From Homoserinimonas sp. OAct 916 (GTDB lineage: Bacteria > Actinomycetota > Actinomycetes > Actinomycetales > Microbacteriaceae): a DNA stretch of 64,000 bases. Under the pieces are notes generated by a model. The model ran no database searches, was not told where the DNA came from, and saw nothing but the letters and a program-made list of their open reading frames with translations. The translations under genes were made by a program, and so were the position numbers. The stretch covers positions 205,352 through 269,351 of the forward strand of contig NZ_QJHB01000005.1 in NCBI RefSeq assembly GCF_003260275.1, given 5' to 3'. Position 1 is the first letter of the stretch; every line of letters begins with the position of its first letter. Below, in pieces: positions 10,101 to 18,869 of this stretch.

Positions 10101-12667
10101 CCCACAACCACAGCACGACCCCCGGCCGCCGGATTAACGGAGCGGTGACGCCAAAAACCACAATCGTTGTCCCTGCAACCACCCCTGCTGATGACTACAA
10201 AACACTTCCCTTGGCCGAGCTCGAAACGAAGCTGGGCTCATCCCCTGAGGGGATCAGCCAAGCTGACGCCGAGATTTCTCTGGTTCGGTACGGTCCGAAC
10301 GAGATCGAGGAGAAGAAGTCGAATGCGTTCTGGAAGTTTCTGGGCTACTTCTGGGGGCCGATTCCGTGGATGATCGAGGTGGCAGTCATCCTTTCGGCTG
10401 TGGTGGGACATTGGCCGGACTTCTTCATCATCCTGGTTCTGCTTCTGGCCAACGCAGTGGTCGGGTTCACCGAGGAACGTCAGGCCGGAAACGCTGTAGC
10501 TGCACTGAAAGCGCAGCTCGCGATCACTGCCACGGTCAAACGAGACGGGGCATGGGCCGAGCATCCCGCACGCGAACTGGTGCCTGGCGACGTGATCCGG
10601 GTGCGGCTCGGCGACATCATTCCGGCAGACGTGCGCCTGCGCGCCGGTGATCCCGTGGAAGTCGACCAGTCGGCGTTGACCGGTGAATCGTTGCCGGTGA
10701 GCCTGAAAACGGGTGATGCCGCGTATTCCGGGTCGATCATACGTCAGGGCGAGAGCGACGGCCTGGTCTATGCAACCGGGTCGGGCACGTATTTCGGAGC
10801 GACGGCGCGTCTGGTTCAGGAGGCCCACAGTGTCAGCCATTTTCAGCGCGCGGTACTGAAGATCGGCAATTTCCTCATCGTTCTCGCTCTGGTGATGGTG
10901 GCGGCGATCATTGCGGTCGCGACCTTCCGTGGGGATCCGATCCTCACAACGATCCAATTCGCATTGGTGCTCCTGGTGGCAGCGATCCCGGTGGCGATGC
11001 CGACGGTTCTGTCGGTGACGATGGCGGTTGGGGCCCGTTTGTTGGCAAAGAAGAAAGCGATCGTGACGAGACTGTCGGCTATCGAGGAACTCGCCGGTGT
11101 CGACATCCTCTGCTCAGACAAGACCGGCACTCTCACCCAGAATCAACTCACTCTCGGGGAGCCGTATTCAGTCAGCGGTGTGGACGCCGGCTCCGTAATT
11201 CTCTTCGCGGCTCTGGCCTCCCGTGCAGAAGACTCGGACACGATCGACCTCGCCGTGATCAGCGGTGTCACTGCCGACCAGAACCTCGGCGACTACGTGG
11301 TCACGCAATTTCGCCCCTTCGACCCCGTTCACAAACGGACCGAAGCGACCGTCACGCCGAAGGACGGTGCGCCGTTCACCGTCACCAAGGGTGCACCGCA
11401 AGTGATCCTGGCCATGTGCGCAGACGCCACTTCGGTCACCCCCGCGGTGCAGAAGGCTGTCGCAGAGTTCGCTGCCCGCGGCTTCCGCTCTCTCGGTGTC
11501 GCACGGGCCGACAAAGAGGGCGAGTGGAGGTTCCAGGGGGTGCTTCCCCTGTTCGACCCGCCTCGGGATGACGCGAAAGCGACGATCGCCGAAGCAGTCG
11601 CGATGGGTGTCGCCGTGAAGATGGTCACCGGCGACCAACTGGCGATCGCGCAGGAGACAGCGAAGAAACTCGGCCTGGGAACCAACGTCCTCGACGCGGC
11701 CGGTCTCGGCGACTCCACGCAGCAGAAGACCCCTGCAACGACGGCTTCGATCGAGACAGCAGACGGATTCGCTCAAGTGTTCCCGGAACACAAGTTCCAT
11801 ATCGTCGACGTGTTGCAGAAGAGCGGTCACATCGTCGGGATGACCGGAGACGGAGTGAACGACGCGCCAGCGCTGAAGGAGGCCGACTGCGGTATCGCGG
11901 TTTCTGGCGCCACCGACGCCGCACGCGCTGCGGCCGCCATCGTGCTCATGACGCCAGGACTATCGGTGATCATCGACGCGATCAAAGAAAGCCGCAGAAT
12001 CTTCCAACGCATGAACAGCTACGCCATCTACCGCATCGCTGAAACATTGCGGGTGCTGCTGTTCATGACTGCGGCGATCCTGTTCTTCAACTTCTACCCG
12101 TTGACCGCGATCATGATCGTGATCCTTGCGCTGATGAACGATGGCGCGATCCTGTCAATCGCGTACGACAACGTGCGCTACAAGAAGAAGCCCGAAAAAT
12201 GGAACATGCGCCTGGTGTTGAGCATCTCCACCGTGCTCGGGATCATGGGCCCGATCGCAGCGTTCGGCTTGTTCTATCTCGGCGAGGAGGTCTTTCACCT
12301 GTCGCGCCCGGAGTTGCAGACGATGATGTACCTGATGCTCTCCGTGGCCGGGCATCTCACTATTTTTCTGACCCGCACCCGTGGGCCGTTCTGGTCTCAA
12401 CGGCCCGCCCGCATCCTGGTGATTGCCGTCTTCGGAACCCAATTGATCGCCACCTGCTTCGCGCTGTTCGGGATCCTCATGACTCCCCTGCCTCTGGGAT
12501 GGGTCGCGTTCGTTTGGGGATACGCAGCGGTCTGGGCGCTGATCAACGACCGCATCAAGCTGCTCGCCTATCGCATCTTCGACCCACCCCAAAAACACCA
12601 GGCGGCCTCCACGCCCCCGCCGAACCGTGCTGCACGCGTCACCCACCAGCCTCCCGGACATCAGTGA
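10097..12667 (+). CDS. Plasma-membrane proton-efflux type (P3A) P-type ATPase
   Basis: The 856-residue protein carries the N-terminal cation-ATPase domain, actuator T-G-E-S near residue 198, an I-P-V-A-M-P membrane motif near 297, the phosphorylated Asp341 in DKTGTLT, the nucleotide-site K-G-A-P-Q, and the hinge G-D-G-V-N-D-A-P. I-P-V-A-M-P with the short C-terminus matches the fungal/plant/archaeal H+-ATPase class rather than Ca2+ pumps; proton export is the family inference. It spends ATP to expel cations, and being translationally coupled to the phosphorylase suggests energy from the disaccharide pathway supports pH homeostasis. The final codons lie in a 17-bp tandem repeat. Confidence 0.93.
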   Translation: MTHNHSTTPGRRINGAVTPKTTIVVPATTPADDYKTLPLAELETKLGSSPEGISQADAEISLVRYGPNEIEEKKSNAFWKFLGYFWGPIPWMIEVAVILSAVVGHWPDFFIILVLLLANAVVGFTEERQAGNAVAALKAQLAITATVKRDGAWAEHPARELVPGDVIRVRLGDIIPADVRLRAGDPVEVDQSALTGESLPVSLKTGDAAYSGSIIRQGESDGLVYATGSGTYFGATARLVQEAHSVSHFQRAVLKIGNFLIVLALVMVAAIIAVATFRGDPILTTIQFALVLLVAAIPVAMPTVLSVTMAVGARLLAKKKAIVTRLSAIEELAGVDILCSDKTGTLTQNQLTLGEPYSVSGVDAGSVILFAALASRAEDSDTIDLAVISGVTADQNLGDYVVTQFRPFDPVHKRTEATVTPKDGAPFTVTKGAPQVILAMCADATSVTPAVQKAVAEFAARGFRSLGVARADKEGEWRFQGVLPLFDPPRDDAKATIAEAVAMGVAVKMVTGDQLAIAQETAKKLGLGTNVLDAAGLGDSTQQKTPATTASIETADGFAQVFPEHKFHIVDVLQKSGHIVGMTGDGVNDAPALKEADCGIAVSGATDAARAAAAIVLMTPGLSVIIDAIKESRRIFQRMNSYAIYRIAETLRVLLFMTAAILFFNFYPLTAIMIVILALMNDGAILSIAYDNVRYKKKPEKWNMRLVLSISTVLGIMGPIAAFGLFYLGEEVFHLSRPELQTMMYLMLSVAGHLTIFLTRTRGPFWSQRPARILVIAVFGTQLIATCFALFGILMTPLPLGWVAFVWGYAAVWALINDRIKLLAYRIFDPPQKHQAASTPPPNRAARVTHQPPGHQ

Positions 12668-12697
12668 CTACCGCACAACAGTGACTACCGCACAACA
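12664..12697 (+). repeat. 17-bp perfect tandem duplication over the ATPase stop codon
   Basis: GTGACTACCGCACAACA occurs twice without a gap, at 12664-12680 and 12681-12697. The first copy contains the TGA stop of the ATPase gene. It looks like a slippage duplication, and its effect is probably neutral because the stop is in copy one. Confidence 0.9.
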
Positions 12698-12986
12698 ATG
12701 ACGGGCGCGCGTTTCAGCTGCATCGTTGCGGCGACGCGAATCCCGCACGTGTTCGGTGTGGGGTTCCCTGGGCCCAGGCAGGGCGTCCGCGAGTCGCATG
12801 CGTCGTTGCGGCCGATCCTGCACCCCCAATGTCGGACGCCACAGCTATCGTCAAAAGTACGTTCCAGAGTTGCGGCCGACAGTACCTGGCTGGCCGCACG
12901 GCAACCCGATCCATCAACCGGGTGCCCCAGGGAAAGAACGGGTTGCCCGAGTTCCCGGGCGACAAGCACGATGGAAAGGACAATTC
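12698..12986. other. Intergenic stretch with no gene recognised
   Basis: No convincing coding frame is seen. The open frame that extends upstream from the next gene has no ribosome site and unnatural composition. Only the ribosome site GGAAAGGA (12973-12980) for the following gene is recognisable. Confidence 0.6.
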
Positions 12987-13712
12987 ATGTCTGGGCTTCA
13001 CGACAACGCCCGCATCTTTCACCTCCCGCCGACCCGCGGCTGGGCTGACTTTGCCGTGGGCCTCCTGGCCCGCGTGGAGGCGCTCCAACCCGCATGCGTT
13101 CTCGACGTGCGGATCACTGACCGGCATCAGGAAGTGGCCTGGGTGACGATCTACCGGTCACCGGATGACGTCATCACAGCGAGCGGCCCGAACGGGCCCT
13201 ACCTGACCCGCGGTCAGACAACATGGACGTGGCAGCTGGCAGCTCCTGAGCCACCCGAGTTCCGGAACGAGCGTGAAATCGAGCGAGCCGAGCTCATCGC
13301 GAGTTCGGTGCTCACCTTTCTCGCGAAACTCGACGCAGTTCCGGATGCCGAAAACTTCGGGATGGAGGGGGCGGTGCAGTTTCACACGTGGTCACCGCGT
13401 TCCGGCCCCGCCCCGAGCGACTACAGCTGGGACAATTACGCCGAGCACCGCACAGGGCTTCAGATCAGCAATTTTCTCCACTATCTGCACGTCATTCCCG
13501 TGGGTAAGGGCTTCACGAAGGAGCACGTCGACAAAAACTTCCCCGGCTGGAGATGGGAGGATCTGGTCGAGGTGATCAAGGCCGCAGACGTGTTCATCGG
13601 ACGAGGTGGCTCACCGGCCACGTGCCGGCCCACGGTCAAGGCGATCCACTTCACCGACCGCAGCCACTGGGCCGTGGAATGGCTCGACGGCACTGTCACG
13701 ACATCCGCGTAA
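12987..13712 (+). CDS. Conserved-looking hypothetical protein, 241 aa
   Basis: The frame starts at ATG 12987 behind GGAAAGGA and encodes a soluble, Trp- and acid-rich protein with no signal peptide or membrane segment. Codon use matches neighbours and the product has clear alternating secondary-structure patterns, so it is very probably expressed. I do not recognise the family. The genes on either side, a proton ATPase and an amine oxidase on the other strand, give no functional hint. A longer frame open from 12726 is rejected because the extension is antisense-like and lacks a ribosome site. Confidence 0.75.
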   Translation: MSGLHDNARIFHLPPTRGWADFAVGLLARVEALQPACVLDVRITDRHQEVAWVTIYRSPDDVITASGPNGPYLTRGQTTWTWQLAAPEPPEFRNEREIERAELIASSVLTFLAKLDAVPDAENFGMEGAVQFHTWSPRSGPAPSDYSWDNYAEHRTGLQISNFLHYLHVIPVGKGFTKEHVDKNFPGWRWEDLVEVIKAADVFIGRGGSPATCRPTVKAIHFTDRSHWAVEWLDGTVTTSA

Positions 13713-13749
13713 GAGACGACGTCAACAATCTCCTGGGGCACTCGCCGAA

Positions 13750-15078
13750 TCAGAGCGGATCCGCCAACTCACGAAACTGGAGCTTGCGGCCGAGTATATT
13801 CTCGGCCGCACGGTGGCCGGAGCGCAGCGCTGCCGTCACGGTCGCCGGGTCTTCCGTCCACGTCGCCTCGCCTGCGAAATGCAGCACTCCGTCGACCGGC
13901 GTTGCCAGCAGATCATGGTCACCAGGAGTTGATCCGGGCTTCATGTAGGCGTAGGAACCACGAGAGTATGGGTCGCTCTGCCAGTCGGTGACCAGCACCT
14001 GATCTGGCTGCACCACTCGCTCCCCGTAGAGACCACGCAGCGACTGCAGCACCGACTCGACGATCCTGTCGTCGCACCACTCGCGGGTTTCAATGGCGCT
14101 CGGCCCCGCGGCGAAGGTGAGAAGGGTCGGCACCCCATCCAGGGCGGTCAGGTCGTACCAGGAATGCCACCATGTACCGGCGTCGCCCTGCTGACGAATG
14201 GCGTAGACGTCTTTGTCCCAGAACCTGGTGGGGAAGCGCAGAAATACCTTCTCGAAGCTGTTCATCTCGAAACCGGAGATGGCGCTGGTGAGCCATTCGG
14301 GCAACGGGGGATCAAAGGCGAGGGTGCCAGATTTCAAGACCCCGATCGGAACGGTGACGACGACATTCGAAGCGGCGAATTCGCCCTGATTGGAGCTGAC
14401 TGTGGCTCTGCCGGCCGACCTCGCGACGCGCGTCACCACGTGCTCGAGTCTGACATCGATTCCCTCTGCGAGGTTCGCAGAGAGTTGGTCGAAGCCGTCG
14501 GGAAAGACCACCTCGTCGCCGTCCACGATGTCGTCGTCGAGGCCGTGCGCATCGAGGTCTCCCGCCCACACCCCGTATTGCTCTTCGGAACGGTGCAACA
14601 AGAACTCCCGCACTCGCTCAGCGCGGTCAGGTTCCCACACCAATCTGGCCAGGGTTGCCTCAATCGCCTCCAAATAAGTGCTGCCAACCTCAGATGCATC
14701 GATCGAGACCGCCAGATGCAGATCGAAGTTGCGCACGTCGTCGGCGAACTCGCGGATCGCACCATCATTCAGTCGCTTGCCGGCGGGATCGTAATAGGCG
14801 ATGGGTCTTCCGTCTGGCTGGTAACTGCCGACAGTGAACTCGACCGTTCGCATTCCGAAGTCGTGCACCACCGCGGTCAATCGGTTGTCGTCGATGCCAT
14901 GAATCCACGAGGCGCCACGGTCGCAGGTGAAGCTGCCGGAGCGCTCAGTCCAGGTGCGGCCTCCGACGCGATCGCGTGCCTCGAGTACGACGACCCGCTG
15001 CCCCGCCTGCGCGAGCAACCGCGCGACGGTCAGCCCAGAGACGCCCGCACCGATGATGACGGTGTCGAAGTTCTTCAT
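13750..15078 (-). CDS. Flavin-containing amine oxidase
   Basis: The 442-residue protein begins with the FAD Rossmann motif I-G-A-G-V-S-G-L and continues with R-D-R-V-G-G-R-T-W. A substrate domain lies in the middle, and the C-terminal F-A-G-E-A-T-W closes the flavin site. This is the monoamine/polyamine oxidase (MAO, PF01593) pattern: oxidative deamination of an amine with release of peroxide. ATG 15078 is chosen because GAGGAGC lies 8 nt upstream; the frame is open 42 codons further but that part looks non-coding. It is divergent from the kinase gene across a 274-bp spacer. The substrate is unknown. Confidence 0.92.
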   Translation of the reverse strand: MKNFDTVIIGAGVSGLTVARLLAQAGQRVVVLEARDRVGGRTWTERSGSFTCDRGASWIHGIDDNRLTAVVHDFGMRTVEFTVGSYQPDGRPIAYYDPAGKRLNDGAIREFADDVRNFDLHLAVSIDASEVGSTYLEAIEATLARLVWEPDRAERVREFLLHRSEEQYGVWAGDLDAHGLDDDIVDGDEVVFPDGFDQLSANLAEGIDVRLEHVVTRVARSAGRATVSSNQGEFAASNVVVTVPIGVLKSGTLAFDPPLPEWLTSAISGFEMNSFEKVFLRFPTRFWDKDVYAIRQQGDAGTWWHSWYDLTALDGVPTLLTFAAGPSAIETREWCDDRIVESVLQSLRGLYGERVVQPDQVLVTDWQSDPYSRGSYAYMKPGSTPGDHDLLATPVDGVLHFAGEATWTEDPATVTAALRSGHRAAENILGRKLQFRELADPL

Positions 15079-15352
15079 ATCTGAAAGCTCCTCACTGGGC
15101 CAGAGTAGCAACCTCCAAGCACTGGTTGAAGGGAAGAAGCACGTATTCGAATGAGAAATGAAGGAGGCTCGGCGCACCCACGCAATGTCGCACGACGAGG
15201 CCACACCTGAGGACTTCCAGCTTCGGCAGATCCGTCGGTAGACCGCGAAGTGGAGCGGCCACTAATATCATGTTGTCGGGGCTGACGATCAACTCACAGC
15301 GGCCCGTTGCCCCACGCAACGGTGCCATCGGTGGCAGAACGAGGAGGATTTC

Positions 15353-16687
15353 TTGTCAGATGGCGCGAAAGTGAGCCGTGCCGTCGAAGCCGGCGATCTC
15401 ATCGACGGGCGGTATCGGATCCAGAGCCTCCTGGGCCGAGGTGGCATGTCGGAGGTATACTCCGCGACCGATGAGACGCTTCACCGTACAGTCGCAGTCA
15501 AACTGTTTCACCGTGATGCGGCCGACCCGGTAGATATGGAGCGGGCCGCGACCGAAGTCAAACTTCTCGCATCGTTGAGCCACCACGCGCTCGTCACGGT
15601 TTTCGACGCCCGCGTCGCAACCACCTCTGAGAGCGGCTATGCCTACCTGACCATGGAGCTGGTAGACGGCGAAGACCTGCGCACCCGCATCGAGCGGGGG
15701 CCCGTCGCTCACGATGATGCCGCCGCCATGTTGTGTGATCTCGCCGAAGCCCTCCACGTGGTCCATTCCCATGGAGTCGTGCATCGTGACATCAAGCCGG
15801 CCAACGTGCTGCTCAGGGCATCTCCGCTACCTGACCGCGAGTTCAGCGTGAAACTGGCCGATTTCGGCATCGCGCACCTGACAGATTCCATCGGCCTGAC
15901 CGCCACGGGCGCCGTTATCGGAACCGCCGCCTACCTCAGTCCTGAACAGGCCACGGGCGACGGGTCTGGCCCCGCGTCCGACATTTATTCGCTTGGTCTC
16001 GTGATTCTCGAGGCGCTGACCGGAGTTCGCGCGTTCCCGGGCTCGATGGTTGAATCGGTCAGTGCGCGGTTGGTGAGCGACCCACCGATACCGGATTCCC
16101 TCGATCAGGATTGGCAGACGTTGCTCCGGTCAATGACCGTCCGCGACCCTGGGCAGCGCCCGGTTGCCCTCGACGTGACGCTCGCCGCCCACTCATTGAA
16201 CAAGCGGTCACCGTCACACTCATCGGTGCAGGGGGAATCGGCAAACCAGGACACGATGCCGCTCGACCAAATTGGAGTTCCCACCGTTCCAATGCAGCGA
16301 AGCGACTTCGACACGGCGGGCGCGAGGGTGCCAGGATCACCGGACGGGTCGGACAGTCCGACCGTCAGGCTCGACCTGCAGGAGCCACGAGGGGCCGTGC
16401 CACCGTCGACATCGACCCTGACACGGGAGACTGTCACGGCCAATGCTGTGACGGCCGACAACAACACGCTGGACCAGAGCGGTTTCGCCTCCGATCGAAG
16501 ACAAGGCCAGTTCCGTCGATGGCTCGCAATTGTGGCCATAATTCTTGGAGTTCTGGTTCTAGCTACAGTGACGGTAGTGCTGTGGTCAATGTTGTCGTCC
16601 GGAACGTCCAGCCCGCCAGCGCTGCCCGCTATTGACGATCCGCTCGGCACGCATCTGCACGAGCTGATGAAAAGCGTGACACCGTGA
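15353..16687 (+). CDS. Membrane-anchored Ser/Thr protein kinase (PknB-like)
   Basis: A TTG start at 15353 sits 5 nt after GAGGAGG. Residues ~20-275 form a Hanks kinase: glycine loop G-R-G-G-M-S, catalytic Lys50, H-R-D-I-K-P with Asp146, D-F-G, and T-G-A-V-I-G-T-A-A-Y-L-S-P-E in the activation loop. A disordered Ser/Thr/Pro-rich linker follows and one membrane helix spans ~389-411. Only about 30 residues lie outside, so there are no PASTA sensor domains. The stop overlaps the next start (GTGA), so the downstream lipoprotein is probably its co-made partner or sensor. Confidence 0.94.
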   Translation: MSDGAKVSRAVEAGDLIDGRYRIQSLLGRGGMSEVYSATDETLHRTVAVKLFHRDAADPVDMERAATEVKLLASLSHHALVTVFDARVATTSESGYAYLTMELVDGEDLRTRIERGPVAHDDAAAMLCDLAEALHVVHSHGVVHRDIKPANVLLRASPLPDREFSVKLADFGIAHLTDSIGLTATGAVIGTAAYLSPEQATGDGSGPASDIYSLGLVILEALTGVRAFPGSMVESVSARLVSDPPIPDSLDQDWQTLLRSMTVRDPGQRPVALDVTLAAHSLNKRSPSHSSVQGESANQDTMPLDQIGVPTVPMQRSDFDTAGARVPGSPDGSDSPTVRLDLQEPRGAVPPSTSTLTRETVTANAVTADNNTLDQSGFASDRRQGQFRRWLAIVAIILGVLVLATVTVVLWSMLSSGTSSPPALPAIDDPLGTHLHELMKSVTP

Positions 16688-17208
16688 CGCCCGCGAGAAG
16701 ATTTCGGTGCCATCTGGCCGCTGTGGTGCTGGCCAGCAGCATCATTCTGACCGGATGCGTCAGCGGGCCGCCTGATCTAGACGAAGCCACGGCGGCCAAA
16801 CTCCAGGAATCGGTCGCGCACATCGCCGAAGTAGCGGCGGCCGGAAAATTCGCAGACGCGCTGACTAACCTTGAATCCCTGCAGGCGCAGTTGACCGAGG
16901 CCACCGCGCGAGGCGATGTCGGCGGTGACCGGGAGGCCCGCATTCGCGGGGCGATTGAGAATGTGCGCTTTGACCTGAACGCATTGATCGATGCACAGAA
17001 ATCAAAGCCCGAGCTTCCACCGGAACCGGAGCCCGAACCCGAGACGACACCGGATCCCACGCCCATACCTGAGCCTGACCCGTCCCCCGTCCCGACGCTT
17101 ACCCCCGACCCCTCACCCGCTCCTGAACCACCGGCTCCCGATCCGGAACCCGAACCAGAACCGGCTCCATCAATCACGCCAGACCCGAACCCATCTCCTT
17201 CTCCATGA
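16684..17208 (+). CDS. Small lipoprotein with Pro/Glu-rich C-terminal tail
   Basis: The start is GTG 16684, overlapping the kinase stop. Residues 1-24 are a signal peptide ending in the lipobox I-L-T-G-C with Cys25. Residues ~30-105 are predicted helical. The last ~65 residues are a low-complexity run of Pro-Glu and Pro-Asp repeats ending in Ser-Pro, which looks like a wall-spanning stalk. Helical lipoproteins of this kind occur next to PknB-like kinases in other actinobacteria, and a sensing role for the kinase is inferred from the coupling alone. Confidence 0.85.
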   Translation: MTPARRFRCHLAAVVLASSIILTGCVSGPPDLDEATAAKLQESVAHIAEVAAAGKFADALTNLESLQAQLTEATARGDVGGDREARIRGAIENVRFDLNALIDAQKSKPELPPEPEPEPETTPDPTPIPEPDPSPVPTLTPDPSPAPEPPAPDPEPEPEPAPSITPDPNPSPSP

Positions 17209-17256
17209 GCCGGAAAGGAATTATTGCGACAGAGCGGATACGCTGGCGCAAACCGC

Positions 17257-17268
17257 TACTATTTACCC
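17257..17268 (+). promoter_or_regulatory. Leaderless promoter -10 box of ppk2
   Basis: TACTAT at 17257-17262 is followed by exactly 6 nt and then ATG 17269, with no ribosome site. Transcription would start at the ATG. No -35 is clear. Confidence 0.6.
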
Positions 17269-18120
17269 ATGTCAAAGACAGCGTGGTCAGAAAAAGCAAG
17301 TGAATTACTCCGGGTTGGGCCCGATTTCCGGCTCGAAGACGTCGACCCGGCATCGACGCCCGGGATTGACTCCGGCAAACGTTCTGGCGTTGCGCTTCGG
17401 CTCAAGAACAAGAAGTCCCTCCGCACGCTGCAGGGCAAGCTTTTTGCCGACAGCACCGTCGGCGGCGAACGATCAGTACTGCTCGTCCTGCAAGGAATGG
17501 ACAGCTCTGGAAAGGGCGGAGTCATCACTCACGCACTCGCTGGGATGAGCGCATCGGGCGTGATGGTGCATGGATTCAAAGCACCCTCCGCCGAGGAGAA
17601 GAAGCACGGTTTTCTGTGGCGAGTTCGCAAAAGACTCCCCGAGCCGGGCATGGTGAGTGTCTTCGATCGCTCCCACTACGAGGATGTGCTGGCCGCCCGA
17701 GTGCGCAACCTTGCCCCTCCAGAGACAATCGAGCGACGTTACAACCAGATCAACACCTTTGAGCGGTACGCCACTGAGAGCCAGACCACGATCGTCAAGG
17801 TGATGCTTCATGTAAGCGAAAAAGAACAGAAGAGGCGACTCATCTCCCGCCTCCACCGTCGCTCAAAACTGTGGAAGTACAACCCCAGCGATGTGGACGA
17901 TCGGGAGCTGTGGCGCCAACTTCACGACGCGTACCAAATCGCGATCGCGCGAACCTCCACCGATCACGCGCCGTGGTACGTCGTGCCGGCTGATCACAAG
18001 TGGTACGCGCGTCTCGCGGTGCAGCAGATCATTATTGAGAAACTCGAAGCGATGCAACTGAAATGGCCATCACCCGACTATGACCTGACTACCGAGCGAA
18101 AGCGCGTGGCCAGCGCGTGA
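17269..18120 (+). CDS. ppk2: Polyphosphate kinase 2 family protein
   Basis: The 283-residue product has the PPK2 Walker A loop G-M-D-S-S-G-K-G-G near residue 79, the lid K-x-P-S-A-E-E, Walker B F-D-R-S-H-Y-E-D-V-L, and a conserved C-terminal W-Y-V-V-P-A-D-H-K-W. These enzymes move phosphate between polyphosphate and nucleotides. The single-domain length fits class I or class III; the preferred nucleotide cannot be read. The start at ATG 17269 follows a -10 box directly. It overlaps the next gene by GTGA, so PPK2 and the PAP2 phosphatase are co-translated. Confidence 0.95.
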   Translation: MSKTAWSEKASELLRVGPDFRLEDVDPASTPGIDSGKRSGVALRLKNKKSLRTLQGKLFADSTVGGERSVLLVLQGMDSSGKGGVITHALAGMSASGVMVHGFKAPSAEEKKHGFLWRVRKRLPEPGMVSVFDRSHYEDVLAARVRNLAPPETIERRYNQINTFERYATESQTTIVKVMLHVSEKEQKRRLISRLHRRSKLWKYNPSDVDDRELWRQLHDAYQIAIARTSTDHAPWYVVPADHKWYARLAVQQIIIEKLEAMQLKWPSPDYDLTTERKRVASA

Positions 18121-18869
18121 GCACCTCCGATGCAGGCTTTAGAGAAAAGTTCTTGGTCGAAGAGCGGTTCATGCCGCGTGAGGCTAAGAGAAAACTGTAC
18201 GTCACTGCTGCAGGGCTCATTACCATAGGGCTCGCTGGCTTCTTGTTGACGCTGCGGGGGGTGCTTCTGAACGTGGCCCCGGCATCGATCGATGCGCCGT
18301 TGAAATCCTGGCTGTATGACGGCAGAACAGATTTCCTCACCGGGATCATGATCGGCCTCGCGGTTGGTTTCGGCCCGATCGCGCTGCCCATCATCATCCT
18401 TGTCGTCGTCGTCGCCTGGGCCATCATCGCAAAACACATCTGGCGACCGATGCTTCTGGCCGCTGGAACGACCACTGGCGTGGTTCTCGCGCTCACCATC
18501 ACTCATGCAGTCGGGAGACACCGGCCGCCAACGGAACTGATGCTGTTCGGCGCCGACTCAACTTTCTCGTTTCCGTCGGGGCATGTGCTCGGGGCGTGCA
18601 ATTTTCTTTTGTTGCTCACCTATTTGATTTTTTCCCGCCGTCACAATCCGCGTGCAGAAGTGTCCGCGTTCATTCTGGTAGGTCTGCTCATCGTGGCTGT
18701 TGCGCTCAGCAGAATTTACCTCGGCTATCACTGGGCCACCGACGCCGTCGCTTCTATCTCGTTGTCTCTGGTCATCCTCGGGGCAGTGATTGCGGTGGAT
18801 ACTCAGCGCACGGTGCGCGTCAGCGCGGCACCATCATCTGGAGGGCGCGCGGCTTCACCCGCGCCTTGA
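18117..18869 (+). CDS. PAP2-family membrane phosphatase
   Basis: The protein has about six membrane helices and the three acid-phosphatase motifs: R-H-R-P-P, F-P-S-G-H, and S-R-I-Y-L-G-Y-H with the catalytic His. Such proteins dephosphorylate lipid pyrophosphates such as undecaprenyl pyrophosphate or phosphatidic acid. The start GTG 18117 overlaps the ppk2 stop; ATG 18171 is an alternative. The 3' end overlaps the convergent lipid kinase gene by 50 nt, so the two transcripts are antisense at their ends. Confidence 0.92.
   Translation: MSTSDAGFREKFLVEERFMPREAKRKLYVTAAGLITIGLAGFLLTLRGVLLNVAPASIDAPLKSWLYDGRTDFLTGIMIGLAVGFGPIALPIIILVVVVAWAIIAKHIWRPMLLAAGTTTGVVLALTITHAVGRHRPPTELMLFGADSTFSFPSGHVLGACNFLLLLTYLIFSRRHNPRAEVSAFILVGLLIVAVALSRIYLGYHWATDAVASISLSLVILGAVIAVDTQRTVRVSAAPSSGGRAASPAP

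Noticed and set aside
12726..12986. In-frame upstream extension of the 241-residue hypothetical gene
   Set aside because: The extra 87 codons are Arg/Ser-rich and unlike real protein, and a good ribosome site lies before ATG 12987.
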